From the NCBI RefSeq assembly GCF_000312385.1, contig NZ_HE997628.1, positions 128,617 through 192,616 on the forward strand: a stretch of 64,000 bases of DNA. Reading direction: 5' to 3'. Every line of letters starts with the position of its first letter. Positions within the stretch are counted from its first letter, which is position 1. This DNA comes from Tsukamurella sp. 1534. GTDB lineage: Bacteria; Actinomycetota; Actinomycetes; Mycobacteriales; Mycobacteriaceae. The notes beneath the pieces were generated by a model. That model saw only the letters and a program-made list of their open reading frames with translations. It was not told the origin of the DNA and made no database searches. Shown in pieces: positions 35,308-45,276 of the stretch. Made by a program: the position numbers and the translations under genes.

Positions 35308-36211
35308 TCAGACCGTGACCGCCCCGCTCCTCGGCGAGGCCGACTTCGAGCGCCTGCGCGAGGCGCGGTTGCAGACCCCCGACGCGATCGGCGACGTCCT
35401 CGCGGCCCGCACCCGCCGGCCCGTCGTCCGCGGCGACAAGCGGCTGATGATCGTCGCCGCAGATCACCCCGCACGCGGCGCACTGGGCGTCGGCTCGGAT
35501 CCGATGGCCATGGCGGACCGGTACGACCTGCTGCAGCGTCTGGCCGTGGCCGTCACCCGCCCCGGCGTCGACGGCGTGCTCGGCACCCCCGACGTGATCG
35601 AGGACCTCGCGCTGCTCGGTCTTCTCGACGACAAGATCGTGGTGGGCTCGATGAACCGCGGCGGCCTGCGCGGCGCCGCGTTCGAGATGGACGACCGGTA
35701 CACCGCCTACGACGTGCCGGCCATGCGTCGCGACGGCGTCGACTTCGGCAAGCTCCTGGTGCGCGTCGACCTGGACGACCCGGCCACGGTCGACACCCTC
35801 GAATCCACCGCGAGGGCCGTCAACGACGCCGCCGCCGCCCGGCTACCGATCATGTTGGAGCCGTTCATGAGCCGGCGCACCGACGGCCGGATCGGGAACG
35901 ACCTGTCCACCGATGCCGTGATCAACTCGGTCGCCATCGCCTCGGGGCTCGGCAACACCTCGGCCTACAGCTGGCTCAAGCTGCCGGTCGTCGACGACAT
36001 GGAGCGCGTCATGGCGGCGACCACGCTGCCCACGTTGCTGCTCGGCGGCGATCCGGGCGGTGATCCGGCGGGCGTCTACGCGTCCTGGTCCAAGGCGCTG
36101 GCCCTCCCCGGCGTGCACGGCCTGGTCGTCGGCCGCACTCTGCTCTACCCGCGCGACGGCGACGTGGCCGCCGCCGTCGACACCGCAGCCGGCCTCGTGC
36201 ACGGCGCCTGA
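35300..36211 (+). CDS. Class I aldolase-like (beta/alpha)8 protein of the iol operon (Cgl0159-type)
   Basis: A 303-residue TIM barrel of the DeoC/LacD aldolase group. I recognise it as the protein found in actinobacterial iol clusters, annotated in Corynebacterium as the Cgl0159 family. It has LMIVAADHPARGALG (AADH typical of class I LacD/Fba), DFGKLLVRVDL with a candidate Schiff-base Lys, IMLEPFMSRR, YSWLKLPVV with another candidate Lys, and LLLGGDPG. No separate iolJ is present, so it is the obvious candidate to cleave DKG-phosphate into dihydroxyacetone phosphate and malonic semialdehyde. The reaction is inferred from context. Overlaps iolC by 8 bp. Confidence 0.8.
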   Translation: MPDQTVTAPLLGEADFERLREARLQTPDAIGDVLAARTRRPVVRGDKRLMIVAADHPARGALGVGSDPMAMADRYDLLQRLAVAVTRPGVDGVLGTPDVIEDLALLGLLDDKIVVGSMNRGGLRGAAFEMDDRYTAYDVPAMRRDGVDFGKLLVRVDLDDPATVDTLESTARAVNDAAAARLPIMLEPFMSRRTDGRIGNDLSTDAVINSVAIASGLGNTSAYSWLKLPVVDDMERVMAATTLPTLLLGGDPGGDPAGVYASWSKALALPGVHGLVVGRTLLYPRDGDVAAAVDTAAGLVHGA

Positions 36212-36245
36212 ACCACCCACCCGCACTCCGCAGGAGGAGAACCGC

Positions 36246-37754
36246 ATGACCACCACCGAGACCCTCACCGTCGTCCCGCACTGGATCGACGGCGCCGAAT
36301 CCCCTTCCCACAGCGGCCGGACGGCCGACGTCTACGACCCCGCGCTGGGAACCGTCTCCAAGCGCGTCGCGCTGGCGGACAAGGCGGAGATCGACGCCGC
36401 CGTCGCCTCCGCCAAGGCCGCGTCCGAGGCGTGGGGCGAACTGTCCCTGGCCAAGCGCCAGGCCGTCCTGTTCAGGTTCCGCGAGCTGCTGGACGCCCGC
36501 AAGGGCGAGCTCGCCGAGATCATCACCGCCGAGCACGGCAAGGTGCTCTCCGACGCGCTCGGTGAGATCAGCCGCGGCCAGGAGGTCGTCGAGTTCGCCT
36601 GCGGCATGGCGCATCACCTCAAGGGCGAGTTCTCCGAGCAGGTGTCCACCGGGATCGACGTGTACTCCACCCGGCAGCCCCTCGGCGTGGTCGGAATCAT
36701 CAGCCCGTTCAACTTCCCGGCCATGGTGCCCGCGTGGTTCTTTCCGATCGCGATCGCCGCCGGTAACGCCGTCGTGCTCAAGCCCTCGGAGAAGGACCCG
36801 TCGGCCTCGATCTGGATGGCGCGGCTGTGGGCGGAGGCCGGCCTCCCCGCCGGCGTCTTCACCGTGCTGAACGGCGACAAGGAGGCCGTGGACGGCCTGC
36901 TCGAGCACCCCGACGTGGCGGCGATCTCGTTCGTCGGCTCCACGCCGATCGCGCAGTACGTCTACGAACAGGGCGCCAAGCACGGCAAGCGGGTGCAGGC
37001 GCTGGGCGGTGCCAAGAACCACATGCTGGTGCTGCCGGACGCAGACCTCGACCTCACCGCCGACGCCGCCATCAACGCCGGCTTCGGCTCCGCGGGGGAG
37101 CGCTGCATGGCGATCTCCGTCGTGGTCGCGGTGGAGCCGGTGGCCGACGACCTCATCACGAAGATCACCGACCGGATGGCGGGGCTGCGCGTGGGCGACG
37201 GCCGCCGCGGCTGCGACATGGGCCCGCTCGTCACGCGGTCGCATCGCGACAAGGTGGCCTCCTACATCGACGTCGCGATCGAGGACGGCGCCACCGTGGT
37301 CGTCGACGGCCGCGGGGTACGGGCGGACGGCGCCGCCGACGGATTCTGGCTCGGCCCCACCCTGATCGACGCCGTGCCCACCACCTCCCGGGTGTACACC
37401 GAGGAGATCTTCGGACCCGTGCTCGCGATCGTCCGCGTCGCCTCCTACGAGGAGGGTGTGGAGCTGATCAACAACGGCGCCTTCGGGAACGGCACCGCGA
37501 TCTTCACCAACGACGGCGGCGCGGCGCGGCGCTTCCAGAAGGACATCAAGGTCGGGATGATCGGCATCAACGTGCCGATCCCCGTGCCGGTGGCCACCTT
37601 CAGCTTCGGCGGTTGGAAGGCGTCGATGTTCGGCGACACCAAGGCGCACGGCGCCGAGGGCGTGAAGTTCTACACCCAGCTCAAGGCGATCACGAGCCGC
37701 TGGCTGGACCCCAGCCACGGTGGCATCAACCTGGGATTCCCGCAGAACGACTGA
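36246..37754 (+). CDS. iolA: (Methyl)malonate-semialdehyde dehydrogenase
   Basis: Converts malonate semialdehyde to acetyl-CoA (and methylmalonate semialdehyde to propionyl-CoA) with NAD and CoA; mmsA/iolA type. 502 residues, with SPFNFP (Asn156 of the oxyanion hole), GSTPIAQYVYEQGAKHGKR and the catalytic Cys287 in GSAGERCMA. The family hallmark is the lack of the usual general-base Glu of other ALDHs, consistent with GGAKNHM at that place. ATG 36246 has AGGAGGAG 6 nt upstream. It finishes the inositol route and may also serve valine catabolism. Confidence 0.95.
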   Translation: MTTTETLTVVPHWIDGAESPSHSGRTADVYDPALGTVSKRVALADKAEIDAAVASAKAASEAWGELSLAKRQAVLFRFRELLDARKGELAEIITAEHGKVLSDALGEISRGQEVVEFACGMAHHLKGEFSEQVSTGIDVYSTRQPLGVVGIISPFNFPAMVPAWFFPIAIAAGNAVVLKPSEKDPSASIWMARLWAEAGLPAGVFTVLNGDKEAVDGLLEHPDVAAISFVGSTPIAQYVYEQGAKHGKRVQALGGAKNHMLVLPDADLDLTADAAINAGFGSAGERCMAISVVVAVEPVADDLITKITDRMAGLRVGDGRRGCDMGPLVTRSHRDKVASYIDVAIEDGATVVVDGRGVRADGAADGFWLGPTLIDAVPTTSRVYTEEIFGPVLAIVRVASYEEGVELINNGAFGNGTAIFTNDGGAARRFQKDIKVGMIGINVPIPVPVATFSFGGWKASMFGDTKAHGAEGVKFYTQLKAITSRWLDPSHGGINLGFPQND

Positions 37755-37811
37755 CGGCGGTCCTCCCGCACAGCAGCATCGGTGATGAAGAGATCGAGGA
37801 AGGTACGGCCA

Positions 37812-38735
37812 ATGGCGGCGACACCCAACGAGTGGTTCCACCCGCGCGGGGCCCTCGCGCGCGACGGCTGGCAGACGGTGGTCGACGGCTCCCTGCCCGG
37901 ATGGGCGCACACCGGAATCCGGGTCGCCGAACTGTCCGGCGACGACGCGCACGAGCTGCCCGCCGGTGACGTGGAGCGCATCGTCGTGCCCCTCTCCGGT
38001 TCCTTCGCCGTGGACCACGACGGCGGCGGCACCGAACTCGCCGGTCGCGCATCGGTGTTCGACGGCCCGACCGACGTCCTGTACGTCGGCGCGGGCCGCG
38101 GCCTGACGGTGCGCGGCGCCGGCCGGGTGGCGGTGGCGGAAGCGCCGACGACCGTCGCCAAGCCGACGCGGTACGTCGCCGCGTCCGAGGTGCCGGTCGA
38201 GGTGCGCGGCGCCGGCCGCGACACCCGACAGGTGCACAACTTCGGCACCCCGGACGCGCTGGACGCCGCCGCGCTCATCGTGTGCGAGGTGATCACGCCG
38301 GGCGGCAACTGGAGCAGTCATCCCGCGCACAAGCACGACGAGCGGGTGGAGGGACACGAATCCCGGCTCGAGGAGATCTACTACTTCGAGGCCGCTCCGC
38401 GCCGTGGCCTGCCCGCCGGAACCGCTCCCGCCGACGCCGACGCGTTCGGCAGCTTCGTCACGTACTCGTCCGGCGCGGGGGAGATCGACACCAACGCGCT
38501 GGTCCGCACGGGCGACGTGGCGCTCGTGCCGTACGGCTACCACGGCCCGGCGATGGCGGCCCCCGAATACGACCTCTACTACCTCAACGTCATGGCCGGC
38601 CCGGATCCCGAGCGGGTCTGGCTGATCAGCGACGATCCCCGTCAGGCATGGCTCCGCGACACCTGGGCCGGCACCGACCCCGACCCCCGGCTGCCCTACG
38701 CGGCGGCCGGACAGAACGAAGGAGAACCGCGGTGA
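37812..38735 (+). CDS. iolB: 5-deoxy-glucuronate isomerase
   Basis: Isomerises 5-deoxy-glucuronate to DKG. A 307-residue bicupin; the metal site is HPAHKHD (His170, His173/His175) with the downstream Glu in LEEIYYF (187-188) and a His in PYGYHGPA. ATG 37812 is taken because the protein start MAATPNEWFHPRG fits the family; the ribosome-binding site (AAGG about 10 nt before) is moderate. Its stop overlaps the iolD GTG start. Confidence 0.93.
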   Translation: MAATPNEWFHPRGALARDGWQTVVDGSLPGWAHTGIRVAELSGDDAHELPAGDVERIVVPLSGSFAVDHDGGGTELAGRASVFDGPTDVLYVGAGRGLTVRGAGRVAVAEAPTTVAKPTRYVAASEVPVEVRGAGRDTRQVHNFGTPDALDAAALIVCEVITPGGNWSSHPAHKHDERVEGHESRLEEIYYFEAAPRRGLPAGTAPADADAFGSFVTYSSGAGEIDTNALVRTGDVALVPYGYHGPAMAAPEYDLYYLNVMAGPDPERVWLISDDPRQAWLRDTWAGTDPDPRLPYAAAGQNEGEPR

Positions 38736-40681
38736 GCACCCGACGGATGACCGTGGGCCAGGCCCTCATCGAGTTCCTCGCCCATCAGTGGACCGTGGAC
38801 GAGACGGTCGGAGCGAACGGCGATACCACGACGGTCCGCGAGCGCACCGTACCCGCGACGTTCGGCATCTTCGGCCACGGCAACGTCGCCGGGGTGGGGC
38901 AGGCACTGCTGCAGTACGCCGCCACCGACCCGGGCCTGATGCCGTACCACCAGGCGCGCAACGAGCAGGCGATGGTGCACCAGGCCGTCGGATACGCGCG
39001 GATGCACCGCCGCCGCGCCACCTACGCGTGCACCGCGTCGGTCGGCCCCGGCGCCGCCAACATGCTCACGGGCGCGGCCCTCGCGACCGCGAACCGCCTG
39101 CCTGCGCTCCTGCTCGTCTCGGACACCTTCGCCACCCGCGTCGCCGATCCCGTTCTGCAGCAGCTGGAACACCCGCACGACATCGGGATCCAGGTGTCCG
39201 ACGCGTTCCGGCCGCTGTCCCGGTTCTTCGACCGCGTGCAGCGGCCGGAACAGCTCTTCTCCGTCGCGCTCGCCGCGATGCGGGTGCTCACCGACCCGTC
39301 CGAGACCGGAGCCGTGACCATCGCACTCCCCGAGGACGTGCAGGCCGAGGCGATCGACGTGCCCGAGGAGTTCCTCGCGGACCGTGAGTGGCACATCCGC
39401 CGGCCGCCGCCCGAGCGCGGCCCGCTGGCCCGCGCCGCCGAGGCCGTCCGCGGCGCGCGGCGTCCGCTCATCGTCGCAGGCGGCGGCGTCCTGTACTCGG
39501 GCGCCGAGCACGAGCTGCGCGCCCTCGCCGAGGCGACGGGGATCCCCGTCGGCACCACCCAGGCGGGCGGCGGCGTGCTCGACTGGGACCACCCCCTGAA
39601 CCTGGGCGGCATCGGCGCCACCGGTACCGCCGCGGCGAACGCCGTCGCGGCGGAGGCCGACGTGGTGATCGGGATCGGTACCCGGTACAGCGATTTCACC
39701 ACGGCCTCGCGCACCGCGTTCCAGGACGACGGGGTCACGTTCGTCAACGTCAACGTCGCCCCGTTCGACGCCTACAAGCACGGCTCCCAGCTGCCCGTGG
39801 TCGCCGATGCGCGGGAGGCGCTCGCCGCCCTGCGTGCCGAACTGGACGGCCACCGCGTCACCGAGGACGTCGCCCGCCGCGCCGCCGCGGTCAAGGCGGA
39901 GTGGGACGCGGCGGTCGACGCCGCACTCGCCCCGACCGGCGCCGACCTCCCCGGCCAGCCCGAGGTGATTGGCGCGGTGCACGCCGCGATGGACCCGCGC
40001 GATGTGGTGGTCCAGGCCGCGGGCTCCCTGCCCGGCGACCTGCAGAAGCTGTGGCGCGTCCGGGATCCGCTCGGCTATCACGTCGAATACGCCTTCTCCT
40101 GCATGGGGTACGAGATCGCCGGCGGACTCGGCGCCAAGCGCGGCCTGCTCGCGCTGGGCGACGACCGCGACGTGGTGGTCATGGTCGGCGACGGCTCCTA
40201 CCTCATGCTCAGCAGCGAGCTGGCCACCGCCGTGGCGGAGGGCGTCAAGCTGATCGTGGTCATCGTGGAGAACCAGGGGTACGCGTCGATCGGGCACCTG
40301 TCCGAGACGGTGGGCTCCCAGCGCTTCGGCACCCGGTACCGCACCAATCCGGCCGATGTGGGGGTTCCCGCACCGGATCTGGCGCGCGGGGAGTTCCTTC
40401 CCGTGGACCTCGCGGCGAACGCGCGCAGCTACGGCGTGGAGGTGATCGACATCGCGCCCGGCCCGGGATCGATCGCCGAGCTCACCGCCGCGGTCCGCAC
40501 CGCGAAGGCCGCCGACGGCCCCACGGTGATCCACATCCACAACGACCCGTTCGTGTACGCGCCGGAGGGCGACGGCTGGTGGGACGTGCCCGTCGCCGAG
40601 GTCTCCGAGGTCGAGAGCACCACCGCCGCCCGGGCCGAATACCTGGCGCAGCAGAAGGCGCAGCGACCCCTGCTGGGCTGA
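38732..40681 (+). CDS. iolD: 3D-(3,5/4)-trihydroxycyclohexane-1,2-dione hydrolase
   Basis: Thiamine-diphosphate enzyme that opens the cyclohexane ring of the dehydrated inosose to 5-deoxy-glucuronate. A 649-residue TPP-fold protein: the Glu that activates the cofactor lies in ARNEQAMVHQAVGYAR, and the TPP/Mg motif is GDGSYLMLSSELATAV. Its N-terminal, central and C-terminal thirds match the acetolactate-synthase layout. The GTG start overlaps iolB by GTGA with GGAG upstream. Followed after 43 bp by iolE. Confidence 0.95.
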   Translation: MSTRRMTVGQALIEFLAHQWTVDETVGANGDTTTVRERTVPATFGIFGHGNVAGVGQALLQYAATDPGLMPYHQARNEQAMVHQAVGYARMHRRRATYACTASVGPGAANMLTGAALATANRLPALLLVSDTFATRVADPVLQQLEHPHDIGIQVSDAFRPLSRFFDRVQRPEQLFSVALAAMRVLTDPSETGAVTIALPEDVQAEAIDVPEEFLADREWHIRRPPPERGPLARAAEAVRGARRPLIVAGGGVLYSGAEHELRALAEATGIPVGTTQAGGGVLDWDHPLNLGGIGATGTAAANAVAAEADVVIGIGTRYSDFTTASRTAFQDDGVTFVNVNVAPFDAYKHGSQLPVVADAREALAALRAELDGHRVTEDVARRAAAVKAEWDAAVDAALAPTGADLPGQPEVIGAVHAAMDPRDVVVQAAGSLPGDLQKLWRVRDPLGYHVEYAFSCMGYEIAGGLGAKRGLLALGDDRDVVVMVGDGSYLMLSSELATAVAEGVKLIVVIVENQGYASIGHLSETVGSQRFGTRYRTNPADVGVPAPDLARGEFLPVDLAANARSYGVEVIDIAPGPGSIAELTAAVRTAKAADGPTVIHIHNDPFVYAPEGDGWWDVPVAEVSEVESTTAARAEYLAQQKAQRPLLG

Positions 40682-40724
40682 TGTCCAGCACCCGAATCCG
40701 ACCCGTCCAGAAGGGACTTCGATC

Positions 40725-41645
40725 ATGACCGACACCTCCCACGACCGCGGCCTCCGCATCGGCACCGCGCCCGACTCCTGGGGAGTGTGGTTCCCCGACC
40801 ACCCCCGGCAGACGCCGTGGGAGCGCTTCCTCGACGAGGTCGCGGAGGCCGGCTACCACTACATCGAGCTCGGCCCGTACGGCTACCTCCCCACCGACCC
40901 GGTGCGCCTCAAGGACGAGCTGGACAAGCGCGACCTGGAGATCTCCGGCGGCACCATCTTCACCGGCTTCCACAAGGGCCCCGACCAGTGGGACCGCGCC
41001 TGGCAGCAGGTCTCCGACGTGGCGACGCTGGTGCGCGCCATGGGCGCCGAGCACATCGTGGTGATCCCCGACCTGTGGCGCAGCGATCTCACCGGCGAGG
41101 CGCTGGAGTCGCGCACCCTGGACGACGAGCAGTGGAAGGCGCTGGCCGCCGGCCACGACCGGCTGGGCAGGGCGCTGGCGGAGGATTACGGGATCAAGCA
41201 GCAGTTCCACTCCCACGCCGACAGTCACGTGGGAACCACCGGCGAGGTGGAACGCCTTCTGGCTGAGACGGATCCGCGGTACGTGAACCTGTGCCTGGAT
41301 ACCGGGCACTTCGCCTACTACGGCGGCGACAACGTGGCGCTCATGCAGCGGCATCCCGAGCGCATCGGCTACCTGCACCTCAAGCAGATCGACCCCGCAC
41401 TGATCTGGGAGGTGCTCAAGAACGACACCCCGTTCGCCGACGCCGCGTCCGCGATCATGGTCGAACCGCCGAACGGCATCCCGGATTTCGCTCCCGTCAT
41501 CGAGGAGGCGCTGCGGATCGACCCGGACCTGTTCGCGATCGTCGAACAGGACATGCCGGGCTGTGACATCGACCTGCCCGCTGGGATCGCCACCCGCACC
41601 AGGCAGCACATCTTCGGCTGCCACCCCCTGACCCGTACCCGCTGA
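40725..41645 (+). CDS. iolE: myo-Inosose-2 dehydratase
   Basis: Dehydrates 2-keto-myo-inositol (scyllo-inosose) to the cyclohexane dione, using Mn or Co. A 306-residue TIM barrel starting with APDSWGVWFPDHPRQTPWERFLDEV, characteristic of IolE, with metal-ligand candidates in QFHSHADSHVG, NLCLDTGHFAYYGGD and GYLHLKQID, and IVEQDMPG at the end. The AAGGGA site is 9 nt upstream of the ATG. It lies 43 bp after iolD and 50 bp before iolG. Confidence 0.95.
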   Translation: MTDTSHDRGLRIGTAPDSWGVWFPDHPRQTPWERFLDEVAEAGYHYIELGPYGYLPTDPVRLKDELDKRDLEISGGTIFTGFHKGPDQWDRAWQQVSDVATLVRAMGAEHIVVIPDLWRSDLTGEALESRTLDDEQWKALAAGHDRLGRALAEDYGIKQQFHSHADSHVGTTGEVERLLAETDPRYVNLCLDTGHFAYYGGDNVALMQRHPERIGYLHLKQIDPALIWEVLKNDTPFADAASAIMVEPPNGIPDFAPVIEEALRIDPDLFAIVEQDMPGCDIDLPAGIATRTRQHIFGCHPLTRTR

Positions 41646-41695
41646 CCGCCCGCGCACCGGGCACGCACGCACCACCCTCCCGAAGGAGTCCGACC

Positions 41696-42730
41696 ATGAG
41701 CACCGACCTCCGCGTCGCCGTCGTGGGCGCCGGCATGATGGGCGCCGACCACATCAAGCGCATCCACACCACCATCGCCGGAGCCTCCGTCTCCGCCGTC
41801 GTCGAACCCGATCCCGCGCGCCGCGCCGCCGCGCTCGAACTGGCCCCCGGCGCCTCCGGATTCGGCGATCTCGACGCCGCCCTGGCGTCGGGCCTCGTCG
41901 ACGCCGTCCTGATCGCGACCCCGGGCCAGTTCCACGAGGAGGCGCTGCTGAGGGTGCTCGCGGCGGGGCTCCCCATCCTCTGCGAGAAGCCGCTCACGCA
42001 GGACCCGGAGTCCTCCTGGCGGATCCTCGAGGCCGAGATCGCGGGCGGCAGGCAGCTCATCCAGGTCGGCTTCATGCGCCGCTTCGACCGGGAGTACGAG
42101 GAGCTGCGCAGGGTCGTCGAGGCGGGCACCGCCGGCGAGTTGCTCATGCTGCACGCGGTGCACCGCAACGCATCCGTGCCGGACGCCTACGTGCAGAACA
42201 TGCTCATCACCGACTCTGTGGTGCACGAGTTCGACGTGGTGCCCTGGCTCGCGGGCGGCACCATCACATCGGTGGAGGTGAGGTACCCCAAGCGCAACCC
42301 ACTCACCCCGGAGCGGCTCAAGGAGCCCATCCTGGTGCTCATCGAGCTCGACAACGGCGTGCTCGTCGACGTGGAGATGAACGTCTCCATCCAGTTCGGC
42401 TACCAGGTGGCCACCGAGGCCGTCTTCGCCCGGGGCGTCGCCCGGATCGGTCAGCCCTCGGGGCTGCAGCTGTGGTCCGAGAACGGCTTCGGCGTGGGCG
42501 AGCACGCGGACTTCACCACCCGCTTCCGTGAGGCCTACGACCGCCAGGTGCAGGCCTGGGTCGACGCGGCCAAGGCCGGCACGATCGCCGGCCCGTCGGC
42601 GTGGGACGGCTACAAGGTGGCGGTGGCCTGTAAAGCCGGTGTCGAGGCACTCGGCGCGCCGGGGCGAGTCGCCCTCGACCTGCCGCCCGTACCCGCCTTC
42701 TACGCCGGTACCGCGGCGGCGACGGTCTGA
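41696..42730 (+). CDS. iolG: myo-Inositol 2-dehydrogenase
   Basis: Oxidises myo-inositol to 2-keto-myo-inositol with NAD, the entry step of the pathway. 344 residues: GAGMMG at 11-16, EKP at 97-99 (Lys98), GFMRRFDREYEELRRVV, and the substrate motif LITDSVVHEFDVVPWL with the catalytic His/Asp. The position inside the iol operon makes this the main inositol dehydrogenase among eight Gfo/Idh proteins in the window. GAAGGAG lies 8 nt before the ATG. Confidence 0.93.
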   Translation: MSTDLRVAVVGAGMMGADHIKRIHTTIAGASVSAVVEPDPARRAAALELAPGASGFGDLDAALASGLVDAVLIATPGQFHEEALLRVLAAGLPILCEKPLTQDPESSWRILEAEIAGGRQLIQVGFMRRFDREYEELRRVVEAGTAGELLMLHAVHRNASVPDAYVQNMLITDSVVHEFDVVPWLAGGTITSVEVRYPKRNPLTPERLKEPILVLIELDNGVLVDVEMNVSIQFGYQVATEAVFARGVARIGQPSGLQLWSENGFGVGEHADFTTRFREAYDRQVQAWVDAAKAGTIAGPSAWDGYKVAVACKAGVEALGAPGRVALDLPPVPAFYAGTAAATV

Positions 42731-42741
42731 GGGGACGCAGC

Positions 42742-43617
42742 ATGGTCCGCATCGCCCTCGACCCCACGCCGTACCATTCCACGCACGCCTTCGAGGACTT
42801 CTTCGACGTCGCCGCCCGGGCCGGATACGACTGGATCCAGCTCACGCCGCACCCGGACTTCATCCCCTTCTTCTCGCATCCGCGGGTCGACCGGGCGCAG
42901 ATCGCGCGGGTCCGCAAGCGCGCCGCCGACGCGGGCGTCGGCATCACCTCGCTCCTGCCCGTGCAACGGATCTCGTGGCCCGACGAACCGCAGCGCGACG
43001 CGGCCGTCCGCAACTTCACGCGCATCATCGCCATCGCCGCGGAGCTCGAGGTGCCGGTGATCAACACCGAGTTCAGCGGTAGGCCCGAGCGCGCCGAGGA
43101 GTCGGAGGCGGGTTTCTACCGCTCCATGGAGGAACTGCTGCCCGTTCTCGAACGCGAGGGCGTGACGCTCAACTTCGACCCGCACCCCGACGACTTCGTC
43201 GAGGACGGGCTCGAGGCGTGGCGGATCCTGCGCGGGCTCGACAGCCCGTCCGTGGGCTTCGTGTACGTGGCGAGCCACACCTTCCACTACGGGGACCGCG
43301 CGCCGTCCCTCATCCCGCAGCTGGGGGACCGGCTGGGCGCGGTGTACGCGGCGGACACGTTCGACCACCACCGCTCGCACGGCCTGCGGTACATCACCAA
43401 CCCGCCGGGCAACGCCGTGCGCGTGCACCAGCACCTCGCCATCGGCGACGGAGACGTGGACTGGGACGAGCTGTTCGAACATCTCGGCGCTTCGGGCTTC
43501 CTCGCGCGCGAGGACGCGATCATCTGCTCCAACGTCTTCGGCGAGGACGAGCGCGCCGACGAGGTCTCCGCTCTCCAGCTGGACAGGATCCGGGCACTGG
43601 TCGCGGCGCACTCGTGA
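42742..43617 (+). CDS. TIM-barrel isomerase-type protein (IolH-like)
   Basis: A 291-residue xylose-isomerase-like TIM barrel starting MVRIALDPTPYHSTHAFEDFFDVAARAGYDWIQL. Putative metal ligands lie in VINTEFSG, LNFDPHPDDF, YVASHTFHYGD and VHQHLAIGDGDV. It resembles the IolH protein of Bacillus-type iol operons, whose exact reaction is not settled, and IolI isomerases. Last gene of the operon, 11 bp after iolG, followed by gltX 36 bp later under its own promoter. Confidence 0.8.
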   Translation: MVRIALDPTPYHSTHAFEDFFDVAARAGYDWIQLTPHPDFIPFFSHPRVDRAQIARVRKRAADAGVGITSLLPVQRISWPDEPQRDAAVRNFTRIIAIAAELEVPVINTEFSGRPERAEESEAGFYRSMEELLPVLEREGVTLNFDPHPDDFVEDGLEAWRILRGLDSPSVGFVYVASHTFHYGDRAPSLIPQLGDRLGAVYAADTFDHHRSHGLRYITNPPGNAVRVHQHLAIGDGDVDWDELFEHLGASGFLAREDAIICSNVFGEDERADEVSALQLDRIRALVAAHS

Positions 43618-43653
43618 GCGGGTGCGCCGCGCGCGGCGACTACCCTGGTCCCC

Positions 43654-45183
43654 GTGACTGAGCCTTCCACCACCCCGTCGGACACCGCCCCGTCGGCGCG
43701 CCCCATCCGGGTGCGCTTCTGCCCGTCGCCCACGGGCACCCCGCACGTGGGCATGGTGCGCACCGCCCTGTTCAACTTCGCGCAGGCGCGGCACACCGGG
43801 GGCACGTTCGTGTTCCGTATCGAGGACACCGACGCCGCCCGCGACAGCGAGGAGAGCTACGCCGCCATCCTCGAATCGCTGCGCTGGCTGGGGCTGGACT
43901 GGGACGAGGGCCCCGAGGTGGGCGGGCCGTACGGCCCGTACCGCCAGTCCGAGCGTAAGGAGCTGCACCTCGATGTGGTGCGGCGTCTGGTGGAGGCGGG
44001 ACTGGCGTACGAGGCGTTCTCGACACCGGAGGAGGTCGAGGCACGGCACGTGGCGGCCGGCCGGAATCCGAAGCTGGGCTACGACAACTTCGACCGCGAC
44101 CTGACGGAGGAGCAGCGGGCGGCGTTCCGCGCGGAGGGCCGCAGCCCCGTCGTGCGCCTGCGCATGCCGGACCGCGATTTCACCTGGGACGACCTGGTGC
44201 GCGGCGAGACCACCTTCGCCGCGGGCAGCGTGCCGGATTTCGCGCTCACGCGCGCGAACGGCGACCCGCTGTACACCCTCGTCAACCCCGTCGACGACGC
44301 CATGATGAAGATCTCGCACGTGCTCCGCGGCGAGGACCTGCTGAGCTCCACGCCGCGGCAGATCGCGCTGTACGGCGCGCTGCAGGAGATCGGCGTCGCG
44401 GAGTTCACCCCCGAGTTCGGCCACCTGCCGTTCGTGATGGGAGAGGGCAACAAGAAGCTCTCCAAGCGTGACCCCGAGTCGAACCTGTTCCACCACCGCG
44501 ACCGCGGCTTCCTCCCCGAGGGACTGCTCAACTACCTGGCGCTGCTGGGCTGGGGCATCTCGCCCGACAATGACGTGTTCTCCCTCGACGAGATGGTGGC
44601 CGCCTTCGACGTGCGGCGGGTGAACTCCAACCCCGCCCGGTTCGACCAGAAGAAGGCCGACGCGATCAACGCCGAGCACATCCGCCTCCTCGCCCCGGAG
44701 GACTTCGCAGGACGGCTGCGGGCCTTCCTGGTCGAGCGCGGATACGTCGACGGTGCGCGGCTGGGCGCGGAGTTCGCGACCGCGGCCGATCTGGTGCAGA
44801 CGCGGATCGTCGTGCTGTCCGACGCCTGGGACCTGCTGAAGTTCCTCTACACGGACGAGGACGGGTTCGCGGTCGACGAGGCCGCCGCTGCCAAGAACAT
44901 CAAGGCCGATGCGGGCCCCGTCCTCGACGCGGCCTCCGAGGCGCTGGGCGGGCTGTCCGAGTGGACCACCGAGTCCATCGAGGCCGCGCTCAAGGGCCGG
45001 CTGATCGACGAGATGGAGCTCAAGCCCCGCAAGGCGTACGCGCCGATCCGCGTGGGCGTCACCGGCTCGCACATCAGCCCGCCGCTGTTCGAATCCCTCG
45101 AGCTGCTGGGGCGCGAGCGGACGCTGGGCCGGCTGGCCTCGGCGCGCGCGCTGGTACCGGCCGACGGTGCCGCGCAGCAGTAG
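43654..45183 (+). CDS. gltX: Glutamyl-tRNA synthetase
   Basis: Charges tRNA-Glu with glutamate (and, where GatCAB is used, tRNA-Gln). 509 residues, class I: HIGH-type signature [11 protein letters not shown] at 24-34 and the KMSKS equivalent KKLSKR at 267-272. The GTG start sits 7 nt behind TACCCT (43641-43646), a leaderless layout. It resumes the conserved order after the sugar island (Rv2992c). The three tRNA genes that follow include two of its substrates, tRNA-Glu, and tRNA-Gln. Confidence 0.96.
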   Translation: MTEPSTTPSDTAPSARPIRVRFCPSPTGTPHVGMVRTALFNFAQARHTGGTFVFRIEDTDAARDSEESYAAILESLRWLGLDWDEGPEVGGPYGPYRQSERKELHLDVVRRLVEAGLAYEAFSTPEEVEARHVAAGRNPKLGYDNFDRDLTEEQRAAFRAEGRSPVVRLRMPDRDFTWDDLVRGETTFAAGSVPDFALTRANGDPLYTLVNPVDDAMMKISHVLRGEDLLSSTPRQIALYGALQEIGVAEFTPEFGHLPFVMGEGNKKLSKRDPESNLFHHRDRGFLPEGLLNYLALLGWGISPDNDVFSLDEMVAAFDVRRVNSNPARFDQKKADAINAEHIRLLAPEDFAGRLRAFLVERGYVDGARLGAEFATAADLVQTRIVVLSDAWDLLKFLYTDEDGFAVDEAAAAKNIKADAGPVLDAASEALGGLSEWTTESIEAALKGRLIDEMELKPRKAYAPIRVGVTGSHISPPLFESLELLGRERTLGRLASARALVPADGAAQQ

Positions 45184-45276
45184 GGGATGACCTGCTGATT
45201 TGGTGTATCCGGCTGCGCTTGGGTAGTCTGGATCGCGGCTCAAAACGAGGTCGGAGACGATTTCGGGACGTGCCGA

